Positions 53,038 through 61,790 are shown, numbered from the stretch's first letter. The stretch: DNA of 64,000 nucleotides from Paenibacillus ihbetae (GCF_002741055.1 NZ_CP016809.1:2192501-2256500), one strand, 5' to 3'. Numbers and translations: made by a program. Notes: a model not told the origin generated them from the sequence alone.

Positions 53038-53577
53038 ATGTTTAACAATTGGCTGAGAACAAATAAAGTGGCAATGTGGCTGCTGACCTTCATCCGGGTT
53101 TACATCGGTTACGAATGGATGGTGGCCGGCTGGGGCAAATTGACCGGCGGCTTCGAGGCTGCAGGCTTTCTGCAAGGCGCGATTGCCAAGGCGACCGGCG
53201 ACCATCCCGCCGTACAAGGCTGGTGGGCGGCCTTCCTCGAGCACGCGGCCCTGCCGGGCGTAAAGATCTTCAACGTTATGGTACCGCTCGGTGAATTCCT
53301 CGTTGGCCTTGGGCTGATCCTGGGTACCTTCACCACCTTCGCCGCTCTCATGGGCATCGTGATGAACGCCGCGTTCCTCTTCTCGGGCACCGTAAGCACG
53401 AATGCACAAATGCTGTTGCTGCAAATGTTCATCCTGGTTGCTGCGGCGAATGCCGGTAAAATCGGCCTCGACCGCTGGGTAATCCCTTACCTCCGCGGCC
53501 TGTGGAACAAATGGACGCACAAAACGGCCCACCATGGCGACACAACGCCAACGCCGCTGAAGAAGCAAACCGCTTAA
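53038..53577 (+). CDS. DoxX-family membrane protein, copy 1
   Basis: A protein of 179 residues with four membrane segments: VAMWLLTFIRVYIGYEWMVAG, FNVMVPLGEFLVGLGLILG, FTTFAALMGIVMNAAFLFSG and MLLLQMFILVAAANAGKIG. DoxX/DoxD proteins include the large subunit of thiosulfate:quinone oxidoreductase and other membrane redox partners. The start at 53038 follows AAGGAG by eight bases. The promoter carries FNR-like and Rex-like sites, so induction by low oxygen or high NADH is expected. It is nearly identical to copy 3. Confidence 0.88.
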   Translation: MFNNWLRTNKVAMWLLTFIRVYIGYEWMVAGWGKLTGGFEAAGFLQGAIAKATGDHPAVQGWWAAFLEHAALPGVKIFNVMVPLGEFLVGLGLILGTFTTFAALMGIVMNAAFLFSGTVSTNAQMLLLQMFILVAAANAGKIGLDRWVIPYLRGLWNKWTHKTAHHGDTTPTPLKKQTA

Positions 53578-53606
53578 TCGGCTGCGACCTTAATTAGACA
53601 GCATCC

Positions 53607-53645
53607 AAGTGATGGAGAACCTTGTGTTCTTCATCACTTTTTTGT
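53607..53645 (+). terminator. Terminator of DoxX copy 1
   Basis: AAGTGATG...AGAAC with GTTCT...CATCACTT, followed by TTTTTTG. Confidence 0.85.
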
Positions 53646-53860
53646 ATGACCGGATCGCATTCCAAAACGCACAGGCATAAGCCAGGCTGAAATGAATACT
53701 GTATTTTAATACGGATTTTTGTAAATATACATTGACATCCATTTTCTTAGCGTGAGCCAAATCCTTTGATACATTCACGCTATCCGCGGTAATTATTTTC
53801 ATTTTCGCAAAAATCCGAAAACAAAATAAAGAATGATTATTCATGGAGGAGTGGTGTTGG

Positions 53861-54385
53861 ATGTGGATGAACTGGCTTCAGACAAGCAAAATCGCAATGT
53901 GGGTATTGACGATGATCCGGATATGGCTCGGGTATAAGTGGCTGACCGCTGGCTGGTCCAAGCTGACGGGGGGCTTCGATGCCAGCGGCTTTTTGAAAGG
54001 AGCGATCGCCAAATCAGCCGGTGAGCATCCGCCGGTGCAGGGGTGGTGGGCGGCTTTTCTGGAGCATGCGGCCCTGCCGGGCGTAAAATTCTTCAACATC
54101 ATCGTCCCGCTTGGGGAGTTTCTTGTCGGGCTCGGTTTAATCCTCGGTACGTTTACCACCTTTGCCGCGCTCATGGGACTGGTGATGAATTTTGCCTATC
54201 TCTTCTCCGGCTCGATCAGCACGAACGGTCAGCTGCTGCTGCTTGAATTCCTTCTTATCCTGTCTGCAGCCAATGCCGGGAAGATCGGGCTGGACCGCTG
54301 GCTTATGCCTTTGCTCAAACGGAAGTTTGGCCGTCAAATGAATGTCAGTCATCATGAACCTCTTATGAATAATCAGACCGCTTAG
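53861..54385 (+). CDS. DoxX-family membrane protein, copy 2 (divergent)
   Basis: A protein of about 174 residues, clearly homologous to copies 1 and 3 over its length but diverged (IAMWVLTMIRIWLGYKWLTAG; NIIVPLGEFLVGLGLILGTF; LLLLEFLLILSAANAGKIG). The block around GWWAAFLEHAALPGVK is unchanged in all three, so it is probably functional. Start 53861 follows GGAGGAG by nine bases; an ATG at 53843 lies in front of that site. Unlike the other copies it has no FNR-like or Rex-like site upstream, only an inverted repeat TAGCGTGA/TCACGCTA. Confidence 0.87.
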   Translation: MWMNWLQTSKIAMWVLTMIRIWLGYKWLTAGWSKLTGGFDASGFLKGAIAKSAGEHPPVQGWWAAFLEHAALPGVKFFNIIVPLGEFLVGLGLILGTFTTFAALMGLVMNFAYLFSGSISTNGQLLLLEFLLILSAANAGKIGLDRWLMPLLKRKFGRQMNVSHHEPLMNNQTA

Positions 54386-54390
54386 CCGCG

Positions 54391-54436
54391 TAACCCTGTG
54401 TGCTCCACTTACGAGCCCAGGGTTATTTCTTTTTTG
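54391..54436 (+). terminator. Terminator of DoxX copy 2
   Basis: TAACCCTG and CAGGGTTA arms, followed by TTTCTTTTTT. Confidence 0.8.
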
Positions 54437-54444
54437 AATTAAAT

Positions 54445-54505
54445 TATGATTTTTATCACAAATGTGATTTTAATCACATATATTGTGATTTGTTTCACTT
54501 ATAAT
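54445..54505 (+). promoter_or_regulatory. DoxX3 promoter with two FNR-like sites and a Rex-like site
   Basis: TATGATTTTTATCACA (54445-54460) is a degenerate FNR-like site. TGTGATTTTAATCACA (54463-54478) is a perfect one, centred near -41.5 of the TATAAT at 54500-54505. GTGATTTGTTTCAC (54485-54498, Rex-like) lies between the -35 position and the -10. The -35 is poor, fitting activator dependence. Confidence 0.65.
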
Positions 54506-54623
54506 GAAATCAGAAAGAGATGATCATCTTCCTCCCTCATCCCGGCAGCACCCATAAAGTCGGTTGAGGGCAAGCAACAACAATAGACTTAATAAAAAAT
54601 CTTCATCCCAAGGAGTGGTTGAT

Positions 54624-55166
54624 ATGTTTAACAATTGGCTGAGAACAAACAAAGTGGCAATGTGGCTGCTGACCTTCATCCGGGTCTACATCGGTTACGA
54701 ATGGATGGTGGCCGGCTGGGGCAAGCTGACCGGTGGATTTGAAGCGACAGGCTTCCTGCAAGGAGCCATTGCCAAGGCGACCGGTGACCATCCCGCCGTA
54801 CAAGGCTGGTGGGCAGCCTTCCTCGAGCACGCGGCCCTGCCGGGCGTAAAGATCTTTAACTTCATCGTCCCGCTCGGTGAATTCCTCGTCGGCCTCGGGC
54901 TGATCCTGGGTACCTTCACCACCTTCGCCGCTCTCATGGGCATCGTGATGAACGCCGCGTTCCTCTTCTCGGGCACCGTAAGCACGAATGCGCAAATGCT
55001 CTTGCTGCAAATGTTCATCCTGGTTGCTGCGGCGAATGCCGGTAAAATCGGCCTCGACCGCTGGGTGATCCCTTACCTCCGCGGCCTGTGGAACAGATGG
55101 ACGCACAGAACGACCCGCCATGACGGCGGCACAACGCCAACGCCTTTGACAAAGCAAACCGCTTAA
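54624..55166 (+). CDS. DoxX-family membrane protein, copy 3
   Basis: A protein of 180 residues, almost identical to copy 1; the differences are a few residues in the middle and in the basic tail (RWTHRTTRHDGGTTPTP). Even the ribosome site and leader (AAGGAGTGGTTGAT) are shared. The four membrane segments are as in copy 1. Strong nucleotide identity within the coding region points to recent duplication or gene conversion across the diverged copy 2. Its promoter has its own FNR-like and Rex-like sites. Confidence 0.88.
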   Translation: MFNNWLRTNKVAMWLLTFIRVYIGYEWMVAGWGKLTGGFEATGFLQGAIAKATGDHPAVQGWWAAFLEHAALPGVKIFNFIVPLGEFLVGLGLILGTFTTFAALMGIVMNAAFLFSGTVSTNAQMLLLQMFILVAAANAGKIGLDRWVIPYLRGLWNRWTHRTTRHDGGTTPTPLTKQTA

Positions 55167-55240
55167 CCGGCATCCGCTGATGCAGGGACGAGGGAGTTGG
55201 TAAAAGGCCACAGAGTAACATGCATTACTCCCCGCCCGCA

Positions 55241-56037
55241 CCCAAAGCCCGGCTTGGCTTCTCAAGCCGGGCTGCTTTGTGCTTCCTGGGGCGGCTTACA
55301 ACCTACGGAGCGGAGCCGGTGCACCTGCAGGGAGGAACCCCGTCTCGGAGCAGCGACAGCGGTCGCTCTTTGGGAGCCCTTTGCTACCTTTACACAATAT
55401 ACATTCGGGCAAAGGGCGGACAACAAGCGAGCGAGTGACGGGGGGACCGGACGACACCCCAAGTGCATCGGCCCAAGCTCCCGCTCCCCCTCCCCGCTCG
55501 CACCCAAAGCCCGGCTGGGCTTCTCAAGCCGGGCTGCTTTGTGCTTCCTGGGACGGCTTACAACCAACGGAGCGGAGCCGGTGCACCTGCAGGGAGGGCC
55601 CCCGTCTCGGAGCAGCGACAGCGGTCGCTCTTTGGGAGCCCTTTGCTACCTTTACACAATATACATTCGGGCAAAGGGCGGACAACAAGCGAGCGAGTGA
55701 CGGGGGCTCCGGACGACACACCCAAGTGCATCGGCACATGCTCCCGCTCCCCCTCCCCGCCCACACCCAAAGCCCGGCTGGGCTTCTCAAGCCGGGCTGC
55801 TTTGTGCTTCCTGGGGCGGCTTACAACCTACGGAGCGGGCCGGTGCACCTGCAGGGAGGGCCCCCGTCTCGGAGCAGCGCAGCGGTCGCTCTTTGGGAGC
55901 CCTTTGCTACCTTTACACAATATACGTTCAGGCAAAGGGCGGACAACAAGCGAGCGCAGAGACGGGGGTTCCGGACGACACCCCCAAGTGCACCGGCCCA
56001 AGCTCCCGCTCCCCCTCCCCGCCACACCCAAAGCACA
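55241..56037. repeat. Three tandem copies of a 262-bp unit plus a partial fourth
   Basis: Unit starts at 55241, 55503, 55766 and (partial) 56027, a period of 261-263 bases. Each unit has a strong hairpin (GCCCGGCTTG/CAAGCCGGGC or near), a GGTGCACC-CTGCAGG stretch, a GAGCAGCGACAGCGGTCGCTC-like palindrome and a conserved ACACAATATAC block. Open frames crossing it change with indels between copies and lack ribosome sites, so it is non-coding. Each unit could encode a minus-strand RNA of about 145 bases. Confidence 0.85.
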
Positions 56038-56040
56038 ATA

Positions 56041-56077
56041 AAGCCGGGCTTGATCGCCAAGCCCGGCTTCCTTTTTT
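56041..56077. terminator. Bidirectional terminator after the LigB-type gene
   Basis: AAGCCGGGCTTG-ATCG-CCAAGCCCGGCTT with TTTTTTT on the plus strand and TTTATTG on the minus strand. Its stem resembles the hairpins of the adjacent 262-bp units. Confidence 0.75.
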
Positions 56078-56853
56078 TATTGAAATGACCAGCAGTTCAA
56101 GCTCAAACTGCCATATTGATAAGATTGAAACAACCGTTCCGCCTTGCGGCCGTTATCGGCGGCCCCCATGGCATAGAACAGGGGAACCAGATGCTCCGTC
56201 CCGTAAGAAGGTACGGCTTCGCGGGCATGAGGCGCTTTCTTGTCATACGCGAATAACGATTGGAGATTCCACGTCTCCAGCTGCTCCGCGATCCATTCAT
56301 CAAACTGGACCGCCCAATCATCAGGCTCGTCGCTCGGATGCACCATCCGCAGATTGTGCACGAGGCCGCCGCTGCCGATGATAAGGATACCGTCCTCACG
56401 CAGATCGGACAGCATCGCGCCGATGGAGTACTGCTCGCTCGGCGAGCGCTTGGAATCGATGGATAGAGCAACGACGGGGATATCCGCATCCGGATACATT
56501 TTGCGCAAAATGACCCAGGCCCCATGATCCAATCCCCTGCCGGTAACCGGTTTGGCATGAAGATTGCCTGCCTCGAAGCGCTGCATGATCTGATTCGTCA
56601 GCTCCGCGCTGCCTTTGGCCGGATAGGTGATCTGGTACATCTCCTCGGGAAATCCATAAAAATCATGCATTGTGCCATGCTCGGCATCGTCAGTCAGGCG
56701 CTGATCCGGATCATCCCAGTGAGCTGAGAATACCGCAATGCCGCGGGGCTTCGGCAGTTCCCGTCCCAAACGTGCGAGGAAACGGGTATACTCGTTGTCC
56801 TCCAGCGCCATCATCGGCGAACCGTGTGCAATAAATAGAGCAGGTAACGTCAT
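56077..56853 (-). CDS. LigB-family aromatic ring-opening dioxygenase (DODA/YgiD-like)
   Basis: A protein of about 258 residues of the extradiol class III family. Metal-site residues are visible in ALFIAHGSPMMALE and VFSAHWDD, in GRGLDHGAWVILRKM, and in GSGGLVHNLRMV. Relatives act as 4,5-DOPA extradiol dioxygenases with Zn or Fe. Start 56853 follows GGAGG by eight bases; the frame from 56880 is longer without support. It is transcribed alone; the true substrate is unknown. Confidence 0.9.
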   Translation of the reverse strand: MTLPALFIAHGSPMMALEDNEYTRFLARLGRELPKPRGIAVFSAHWDDPDQRLTDDAEHGTMHDFYGFPEEMYQITYPAKGSAELTNQIMQRFEAGNLHAKPVTGRGLDHGAWVILRKMYPDADIPVVALSIDSKRSPSEQYSIGAMLSDLREDGILIIGSGGLVHNLRMVHPSDEPDDWAVQFDEWIAEQLETWNLQSLFAYDKKAPHAREAVPSYGTEHLVPLFYAMGAADNGRKAERLFQSYQYGSLSLNCWSFQ

Positions 56854-56930
56854 GGATGCCACCTCCAGCTTCAAAATCAAGGGACAACTCTATTGTACCG
56901 TTATTCTGCCCAATATGCCAAATATCTTCC

Positions 56931-57752
56931 TCAAATGCTCCAATGCTGCCACTCCTGCTGAATATGCTCTTGCTCCTCCAGCCAATCCCGGGTTCGCTTC
57001 AGCAGCAGCTCGCGCTGCGGGCCTGCAGAATACGTATGATCCGCCTGAAAAATAATCTCCTTATCGCACCGGCCTTCCGAGCGCATCCAGAACACCTTTT
57101 GATACAGAAAAGCATAGTCCACCGGGATGATATCATCCGAGGTGCCGTGGACGACCAGGACATTGCCCGTAAATTTCAGAGCCTCTTGGAACGGCTGACC
57201 CTGCGCCAATGACTCAAAAAACACCGGGGTGAACGAGTACCCCAAATAATCGGCGGCACCCGATTGAACGGCGGTGTCATAAACGTCGCGGCCCGTGATC
57301 TTCACAATGTCGTTAAAAGGATAGCCTACCGCCGACCACAGCACGAGATTCTTCACCCGGCGGTCCCGCACGGCGGTCTGGAGCGCGACCGCGCCGCCCA
57401 GACTGTGGCCGATCAACGTAATTCGCTGAGGGTCGACATCGGTGCAGCTGAGCGCATAGTCCAGAACGGTCCGCGTCTGGGCGATCATCGACTCCAGTCC
57501 CTCGCTGCCGTAGCTCCCCGAGCTTTCGCCGCAGCCGATATAATCGAACCGGATGACCATATGCCCGTCTTGGGCGAGCTCACGCGCGGTTTTTACGAAC
57601 AGGCGGTCAACCCCGATACGGCTCCCCACAAATCCGTGACAAATAATAATCAGCGGCACCCGGCGGCTGCCCGCATCCGCCTCCTTCTGCGGATAATGTA
57701 TCGTTGCTGTCAGCTCCTCTTGACGATGCCGGATCGTAATTTGACGCTCCAT
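56931..57752 (-). CDS. Alpha/beta hydrolase
   Basis: A cytoplasmic hydrolase of 273 residues. The oxyanion region is IIICHGFVGSR, the nucleophile elbow is LIGHSLGGAVAL (Ser), the Asp is in VVHGTSDDIIP and the His in FQADHTYS. It resembles cinnamoyl/feruloyl esterase-like serine hydrolases and acyl-peptidase relatives. The substrate is unknown. GGGGAGG lies before the ATG. A long, near-perfect inverted repeat upstream suggests repression. Confidence 0.9.
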   Translation of the reverse strand: MERQITIRHRQEELTATIHYPQKEADAGSRRVPLIIICHGFVGSRIGVDRLFVKTARELAQDGHMVIRFDYIGCGESSGSYGSEGLESMIAQTRTVLDYALSCTDVDPQRITLIGHSLGGAVALQTAVRDRRVKNLVLWSAVGYPFNDIVKITGRDVYDTAVQSGAADYLGYSFTPVFFESLAQGQPFQEALKFTGNVLVVHGTSDDIIPVDYAFLYQKVFWMRSEGRCDKEIIFQADHTYSAGPQRELLLKRTRDWLEEQEHIQQEWQHWSI

Positions 57753-57803
57753 TCTAATTCCTCCCCGCGAAATCAGACGCTTTTTAGATACTATAACAAT
57801 TCC

Positions 57804-57835
57804 GATAAGTTTAATATGAATTAATTAAGCTTATC
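57804..57835 (-). promoter_or_regulatory. Near-perfect inverted repeat before the alpha/beta hydrolase
   Basis: Arms GATAAGTTTAAT and ATTAAGCTTATC (one mismatch) around ATGAATTA, about 50 bases before the start. The AT-rich palindrome looks like a repressor (MarR/TetR-type) operator; no cognate regulator is adjacent. Confidence 0.5.
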
Positions 57836-57924
57836 TTAGCATCATGATGCGCGGGTTGTCAACGTGCGATAAATCGGATCCAAAAAGGTGGCTGCTGCTC
57901 GATTCGGTAATTCCCCGAATGCTG

Positions 57925-58070
57925 GCTAACACCGGGGGTTGCCGTAGTTATCAATGGTTACCGGGGGACCTTGGTACCTGGGGGTACCGTGAGTTACCGA
58001 GGGTTACCGTAGTTGCCGGAGTACCTGGCGTTACCGGGATTACCGGAGGTTGCCGGCGGTTTAACGGGCT
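57925..58070 (+). repeat. Degenerate 9-10 bp tandem array, consensus TTACCGGNGG
   Basis: About 14 units of TTACCG/TTGCCG followed by 3-4 G-rich bases, e.g. TTACCGAGGG, TTACCGTAG, TTGCCGGAG. Between the hydrolase and the small acidic gene; the frame crossing it has no ribosome site. Confidence 0.75.
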
Positions 58071-58244
58071 AACACAGGCCTTTTGCCGGATTCACCTGAA
58101 TAGCCGGACCATGTGGTTGGCGTCTAATGCCGCCTAAGCCGGATTTACGTTTTCGCTCGAGGATTCAAAGGACTCCCTTCGTATGTCTGGTACATCCTTA
58201 TCCTTGAGCCTTATCTTGCTTGTATCCTGCTGATATCCTGCGTC

Positions 58245-58496
58245 CTACTCATAGCTTTGGCGGAACATCGCATGGGTCTCCTCACGGCCGTCCCAGCCAT
58301 TCATCCAGTTCTCCCCATCTGCCCCGTCGTTCCATAACGACGGATCCGACATTCCCGTCTGATCCGGATGCACGGCGTCTCGCGCGGTTTCAGCGCCTTC
58401 CTGTCCACCGGAGGCATAGTCCGGGTCAATCTCTACGGCGTATCCGGAGGATACGGTTTCATTCTCGTTATACGGATCGTTATAGTAAGCACTCAT
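58245..58496 (-). CDS. Small acidic protein, hypothetical
   Basis: A protein of 83 residues, strongly acidic and Tyr/Asp/Gly rich (MSAYYNDPYNENET, then DPDYASGGQEGAET and WNDGADGENWMNGWDGREE). No signal peptide or membrane segment, probably disordered. AAGGAGG seven bases before the ATG makes it a real gene. No family recognised. Such small acidic proteins are common among sporulation or stress genes of this group, but nothing here proves that. Confidence 0.65.
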   Translation of the reverse strand: MSAYYNDPYNENETVSSGYAVEIDPDYASGGQEGAETARDAVHPDQTGMSDPSLWNDGADGENWMNGWDGREETHAMFRQSYE

Positions 58497-58601
58497 CTGA
58501 AAATCCTCCTTCTGCCCCGCATGGCGAGGTGCTGTATGGTCATTTCCGAATGCTTATTATTGTGAAATACGAAAGGCCGAATTATACCCCCGCTCCCAAA
58601 T

Positions 58602-58660
58602 ATGCAAAAATACCAGCAAGCCATGCAAAATACCAGCAGCACATGCAAAATACCAGCGAC
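58602..58660. repeat. Three 20-bp direct repeats
   Basis: ATGCAAAATACCAGC occurs at about 58602 (with one extra A), 58623 and 58643. Non-coding; in the 5' region of the small acidic gene. The rest of 58497-58943 holds only the blaR1 terminator. Confidence 0.6.
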
Positions 58661-58741
58661 GCAACGAGAAGCAGAGCCCTGATTCTTAGGATACTGCGGC
58701 ATTGGCACCATGAAGCTTTGGAGCCCTGCTATATAAAAAAA

Positions 58742-58775
58742 TATCCCCCTTCAATTGACGAATTGAAGGGGGAAT
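58742..58775 (-). terminator. Terminator of the blaR1 transcript
   Basis: TATTCCCCCTTCAATT with AATTGAAGGGGGATA on the minus strand, followed by TTTTTTT. It lies about 170 bases after blaR1. Confidence 0.8.
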
Positions 58776-58943
58776 AACTGTTCAGGGTAAGATACTCGCC
58801 GTAACTTGTTTTCAACCGGCGTACCGTGAGTGTGCTTCCTCATGGCCTTATCCATGAATAAAGATGCAGATCGGGCAGCAAGCTTTTCCAGTCTAGAACT
58901 GCTTGTTAACCGGATAAAAACGCCTCACTTCTTTTTCCCAACC

Positions 58944-60716
58944 TCAATAGATGCCTTTATCCTGCAAAATCCGCAAAGCAATGTCGGCCGCCTTACTCCC
59001 GCTCGCTTGATCTTCATGACGAATATTCGTTGCAAAAAAGTAGACGTTGCCCCCGTTCTCGACGTAACCGACAAACCAACCGTTCGTGTTCTTATGATGA
59101 ACCGTTCCAGTGCCGGTCTTGCCGAACAGGCGGGCACCGCCCCGCTCCTGCAGCTGGATCGCTTGCTTCACCGTCTCGATATGCTTATCCTTGAATCCGA
59201 ATTGGTTCGTATAGAGCGCCTTCAGCAATTGAACCTGTTCAACGGGCGATATCGCTAATGAGGACTCCAGCCAGAACGGCTCGGACTTGCCGGATAGATC
59301 GGCATTGCCGTACCCGATTCGCTCAAGATACCCCTGCAGCTCGCCGCGGCCCATCCGGTTCTCCATCGCTTGGAAATACCAATTGACCGAGCTCGCCATT
59401 GCCGTAAACAGGTTATGGTCCTGGTTCCATGCATCGTACGGATAAATTTGGCCGTTCCATTCGATGGTCGAGTGTTCATCCGCAATGGCACCTGATTCAA
59501 GCCCGAATAAAGCGCTGTAGATTTTATAGGTGGAGTCCGGAGACACTCTCCGCGTGCTCTGCGATTCATTGTAGATGCGATATTGACCGGCATTCAAGTC
59601 ATACAGCACGAACGATCCTTCATAATCCGAAAAATAGGCGCTCAAATCCTCGTATTCGGTACGTTCATCCGAAAAAACGTATCGCGAGTCGTTCCGGTTC
59701 ACGGCCTCTGCAACGGGAAGCTGGCTTGCCACCATGAGAGTTGCAAGGGCAACGACCGCTAGACTCTTGATGTTTTGCCGCCTGGAGTCCGCCCGAAACC
59801 GGACAATCGTTTCGATCCGATGCCGGATCGGGCTCTTCGGGCCGACAAAGGGGCTCGCCAGCGGGAAAGGCGCCGACTGCGACGCCCGGCTTGCAAAGCG
59901 GAGAATCGTTTGTCCGTAATCGCCGTGGAAGCGTTCGTCCAGGGATTGCAGCACCGCATGATCGCAGGCGATTTCACGATCCAGCCTCATTTGCTTCAGG
60001 GCCATCCAGATGAGCGGGTTGAACCAGTAGATCGCTTGAAAGGCCACGATCCCGTAATTCGTAAGGTTATCCCTCGATTTCCAATGGTTCAATTCATGCA
60101 GCAAAATATATCGGATTTCATCCGTGGAAACCCAGTCCGTGCACCGGGACGGCAGCATCAGGCAGGGCTTCAGCGCCCCGGCCAGCATGGGCGATTGAAC
60201 AAGCGGCGACTCCAGAACCACCATTTCCCGGGTGATATGAAGCTGCTGCTTGCACTGCTCCAATACGGCCAGCACTTCTTCATCCGATACGGGCCGGGCC
60301 GCGTTTTTCATCCGTCTGATATCCAGCCAAGCGCGCATGATCATCAGGGCAAAAACAAGCAAACCCGCGATCCATACGGCAACCGTCATGGTTTGCAGAA
60401 ATTCCGGCGTTCCCCGGTTCACGGAGATGGTGAAGTCCTGAAGCATATTCGCATCGGCTGCGTCTTGGACCCCGGCCCCGGTTCCGGTAACGCCGGTGTC
60501 ACGGTGCAGCGGGCCGCCCAAGACCGGAAACCACGATGAGAATTGAAATAAATGCCCCGGCATAAAAGGAATCGCTAACGCGAGCAATAGCAGCATCCAA
60601 ATCCGGTAGTGCCACTTCGCGGTAAGCTGTTTTCGGAACACGGCTTTGATGCCCATCATTCCCGCAGCTGAAATACTAGATACGATACAGCCTGCGACCA
60701 ACATCGAAAACAACAT
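58944..60716 (-). CDS. blaR1: BlaR1-family beta-lactam sensor-transducer
   Basis: A protein of about 590 residues. The N-terminal membrane-embedded M56 protease has the zinc site HELNH (about 207-211) among several membrane segments. The C-terminal extracellular sensor resembles a class D beta-lactamase with STYK (about 395), SVN (443) and KTGTG (533). Acylation of the Ser by a beta-lactam activates the protease, which inactivates BlaI. All catalytic motifs are present. Start 60716 follows AAGGGAG; upstream residues lack a pattern. It lies 67 bases after the beta-lactamase gene. Confidence 0.92.
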   Translation of the reverse strand: MLFSMLVAGCIVSSISAAGMMGIKAVFRKQLTAKWHYRIWMLLLLALAIPFMPGHLFQFSSWFPVLGGPLHRDTGVTGTGAGVQDAADANMLQDFTISVNRGTPEFLQTMTVAVWIAGLLVFALMIMRAWLDIRRMKNAARPVSDEEVLAVLEQCKQQLHITREMVVLESPLVQSPMLAGALKPCLMLPSRCTDWVSTDEIRYILLHELNHWKSRDNLTNYGIVAFQAIYWFNPLIWMALKQMRLDREIACDHAVLQSLDERFHGDYGQTILRFASRASQSAPFPLASPFVGPKSPIRHRIETIVRFRADSRRQNIKSLAVVALATLMVASQLPVAEAVNRNDSRYVFSDERTEYEDLSAYFSDYEGSFVLYDLNAGQYRIYNESQSTRRVSPDSTYKIYSALFGLESGAIADEHSTIEWNGQIYPYDAWNQDHNLFTAMASSVNWYFQAMENRMGRGELQGYLERIGYGNADLSGKSEPFWLESSLAISPVEQVQLLKALYTNQFGFKDKHIETVKQAIQLQERGGARLFGKTGTGTVHHKNTNGWFVGYVENGGNVYFFATNIRHEDQASGSKAADIALRILQDKGIY

Positions 60717-60783
60717 GTCGCCGCTCTCCCTTCTTCCTTCATGAGATACTACCACTATCGCATGACCCGGGCGATATATCAAA

Positions 60784-61725
60784 TCAATCCCTCAAGGCCG
60801 AAAGCGCAGCTTCTGCTGCCTTAGCGATCAGCGCATTGTCGTACTCCGCATCCTGCGTATCCCGGCTCGATAAAACCGCGAGCACGACCGGATCGCCTTC
60901 CGGAGGCCAGACAATCGCGAGGTCGTTCCGCGTTCCGTAACTACCGGCCCCGGTCTTATCCCCGACGGCCCAGCCTTCGGGGACGGCCGCGCGAATCAGC
61001 TCATCGCCTGTCGTGTTGCCCCGCAGCATATCCGTGAGTATCGTTTGCTTGTCCTTTGGAAGCACATCGCCAAGGGCAAAGGCATTGAGCGAGGTCGCTA
61101 AAGCCCGGGCCGTGCTCGTATCCCGGTCATCCCCGGGCACGGCCTCGTTCAGCTCGGTTTCGTAACGATCGGCCTGCGTAACCGTATCGCCGATTTGCCG
61201 CAAAGCCGCTTCGAACCCCTCCGGTCCGCCCAGCTGCTCAAGCAGCAGATTCCCTGCCGTGTTGTCGCTATAGCGAATGGCTGCATCCATAATGTCCCTG
61301 AGCGTCATGCCCGTCGAAACATGCTTCTCCGTAATGGGCGAATAGGTCACGAGGTCCTCGGCGGAATAGGAGATAACCTCGTCGATCTCCTCGATGGAAT
61401 TCTGCAGCAGCACTGCGCCCGAAGCCAGCGCCTTGAAGGTCGACGTATACGCAAAACGCTCATCCGCCCGGTAAGCGATCGTCTCCCCCGATCCCGTGTC
61501 GATGGCGTAAACGCCGAGCCTCGCGTCATATTCGTTCTCCAGGCTTTTGAACAAAGAGTCGGTTGCTGCTTCCACGGTCGGCGTCGGCGCGTCTTTCCCC
61601 ATTTCAGCGGCTGGAGCTTCATTCTTCATGCAACCAACAAGTGTAAGTATAGCAGTTAGCATCATCGGTACTATGGTCCATTTCGGACGGGTCCGAAAAT
61701 GATAGGAATGTTTTTCGTTTAACAT
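60784..61725 (-). CDS. Class A beta-lactamase, lipoprotein
   Basis: A protein of 313 residues with a lipoprotein signal (lipobox LVGC, Cys32), so it is anchored outside the membrane. Class A motifs are complete: STFK with nucleophile Ser95, SDN at 153, ETELN with the general base Glu189, and KTG at 257. It hydrolyses penicillins and possibly cephalosporins. ATG 61725 follows GAGG by seven bases. It has its own BlaI-operated promoter. The sequence of the lipidated form fits exo-type lactamases of Gram-positives. Confidence 0.93.
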   Translation of the reverse strand: MLNEKHSYHFRTRPKWTIVPMMLTAILTLVGCMKNEAPAAEMGKDAPTPTVEAATDSLFKSLENEYDARLGVYAIDTGSGETIAYRADERFAYTSTFKALASGAVLLQNSIEEIDEVISYSAEDLVTYSPITEKHVSTGMTLRDIMDAAIRYSDNTAGNLLLEQLGGPEGFEAALRQIGDTVTQADRYETELNEAVPGDDRDTSTARALATSLNAFALGDVLPKDKQTILTDMLRGNTTGDELIRAAVPEGWAVGDKTGAGSYGTRNDLAIVWPPEGDPVVLAVLSSRDTQDAEYDNALIAKAAEAALSALRD

Positions 61726-61790
61726 ATGCAATCCTCATTTCGGTTTGATCTAGATCCAAGTGTCCCCTTAACCCTCCTTTCCCGCGAACT

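Noticed and set aside
53590..53844. Minus-strand gene between DoxX copies 1 and 2
   Set aside because: It runs through the terminator of copy 1 and has no ribosome site.
55241..56037. CRISPR array
   Set aside because: The repeat unit is about 262 bases and tandem, without unique spacers, and no cas gene is present.
55220..56088. Long open frames across the 262-bp repeats as secreted or repeat proteins
   Set aside because: No ribosome site, Arg/Pro-rich translation, and the frame is broken by 1-2 base indels between units.
57844..58137. Gene over the TTACCGG array
   Set aside because: No ribosome site; composition simply reflects the repeat.
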